Shown here one piece after another: positions 5,790 through 5,916 of a stretch of 5,916 bases of DNA. This stretch comes from Thermoplasmatota archaeon (lineage in GTDB: Bacteria > Pseudomonadota > Gammaproteobacteria > Burkholderiales > Thiobacillaceae). The DNA is taken from NCBI GenBank assembly GCA_023475455.1, contig JAMCVR010000069.1, positions 1 through 5,916 on the forward strand, written 5' to 3'. The notes under the pieces were generated by a model that saw only the letters and a program-made list of their open reading frames with translations, was not told the DNA's origin and did no database searches. Each line of letters begins with the position of its first letter. Positions within the stretch are counted from its first letter, which is position 1. Position numbers and translations under genes: made by a program.

Positions 5790-5916
5790 GGACCAGGTAA
5801 CGCAACAGCAACGCGACCATCGCCAGCATCGCCAGGGCGGAGGCGGCGGCGATAGCCAGCACCAGCCGGTTCCGCTGCGCCGCCGCCCGCTCTGCCGGCG
5901 CGCGATCGAAATCGAT
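5790..5916. repeat. Direct repeat copy C2 (127 bp) at the right end
   Basis: This is a perfect 127-bp copy of 5549-5675 running exactly to the last base of the window. It follows the heme-motif region of the cyclase directly, where the missing N-terminal coding sequence should be, and in the wrong frame: read in the cyclase frame it gives Cys/Trp/Arg-rich nonsense. The exact 127-bp length ending at the sequence end suggests a de Bruijn-graph end overlap, although a real 241-bp tandem duplication is not excluded. Confidence 0.95.

Noticed and set aside
5380..5862. Minus-strand open frame of 160 codons starting with a membrane helix in the right-end repeat
   Set aside because: It is created by the repeat junction: a helix from copy C2 followed by the out-of-frame cyclase sequence, with Arg/Pro-rich shadow sequence.
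1..5916. CRISPR array, tRNA or rRNA genes
   Set aside because: No short regularly spaced repeats and no cloverleaf or rRNA-like stretches were seen. The only repeats are the three pairs described.

Overview
This window is GC-rich and densely coding, and looks bacterial. Secreted c-type cytochromes, a lipoprotein and two cyclic-di-GMP enzymes point to a Gram-negative, probably a proteobacterium with respiratory or metal/sulfur redox metabolism. There is no rRNA or marker gene, so this placement is an inference.

Layout. The plus strand carries the 3' part of a PAS-GGDEF-EAL cyclic-di-GMP enzyme (129-1688) whose 5' end is missing. It converges, with a 13-bp gap, on a minus-strand cluster read from right to left. 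The cluster holds: (i) a membrane receptor with a periplasmic CXXCH (covalent heme c) segment, one transmembrane helix, HAMP, a cysteine-rich GAF-like region and an active-type GGDEF domain (5789-4377, N-terminus missing); (ii) an overlapping gene for a lipoprotein six-bladed NHL beta-propeller (4411-3263); (iii) a partial tandem copy of that propeller gene (3246-2656); and (iv) a secreted pentaheme c-type cytochrome (2592-1702) with a strong ribosome binding site.

How the genes may work together. The heme-c receptor could sense a redox condition or a small ligand in the periplasm and make cyclic-di-GMP. The NHL lipoprotein and pentaheme cytochrome look like envelope electron-transfer components expressed from the same transcript. 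The neighbouring bifunctional GGDEF-EAL protein could make or degrade the same messenger. This is a plausible redox-to-c-di-GMP module attached to envelope electron transfer, inferred from gene order and domains only.

Structural oddity. The window contains three perfect direct repeats. Bases 1-129 equal 494-622 (offset 493). Bases 2621-3229 equal 3228-3836 (offset 607). Bases 5549-5675 equal 5790-5916 (offset 241). Two lie exactly at the window ends, the last is exactly 127 bp, all three offsets are 1 modulo 3, and each junction breaks an open reading frame. This pattern suggests assembly-graph or amplification artefacts, or very recent tandem duplications, rather than conserved biology. The end repeats are what hide the true N-termini of both signalling proteins.
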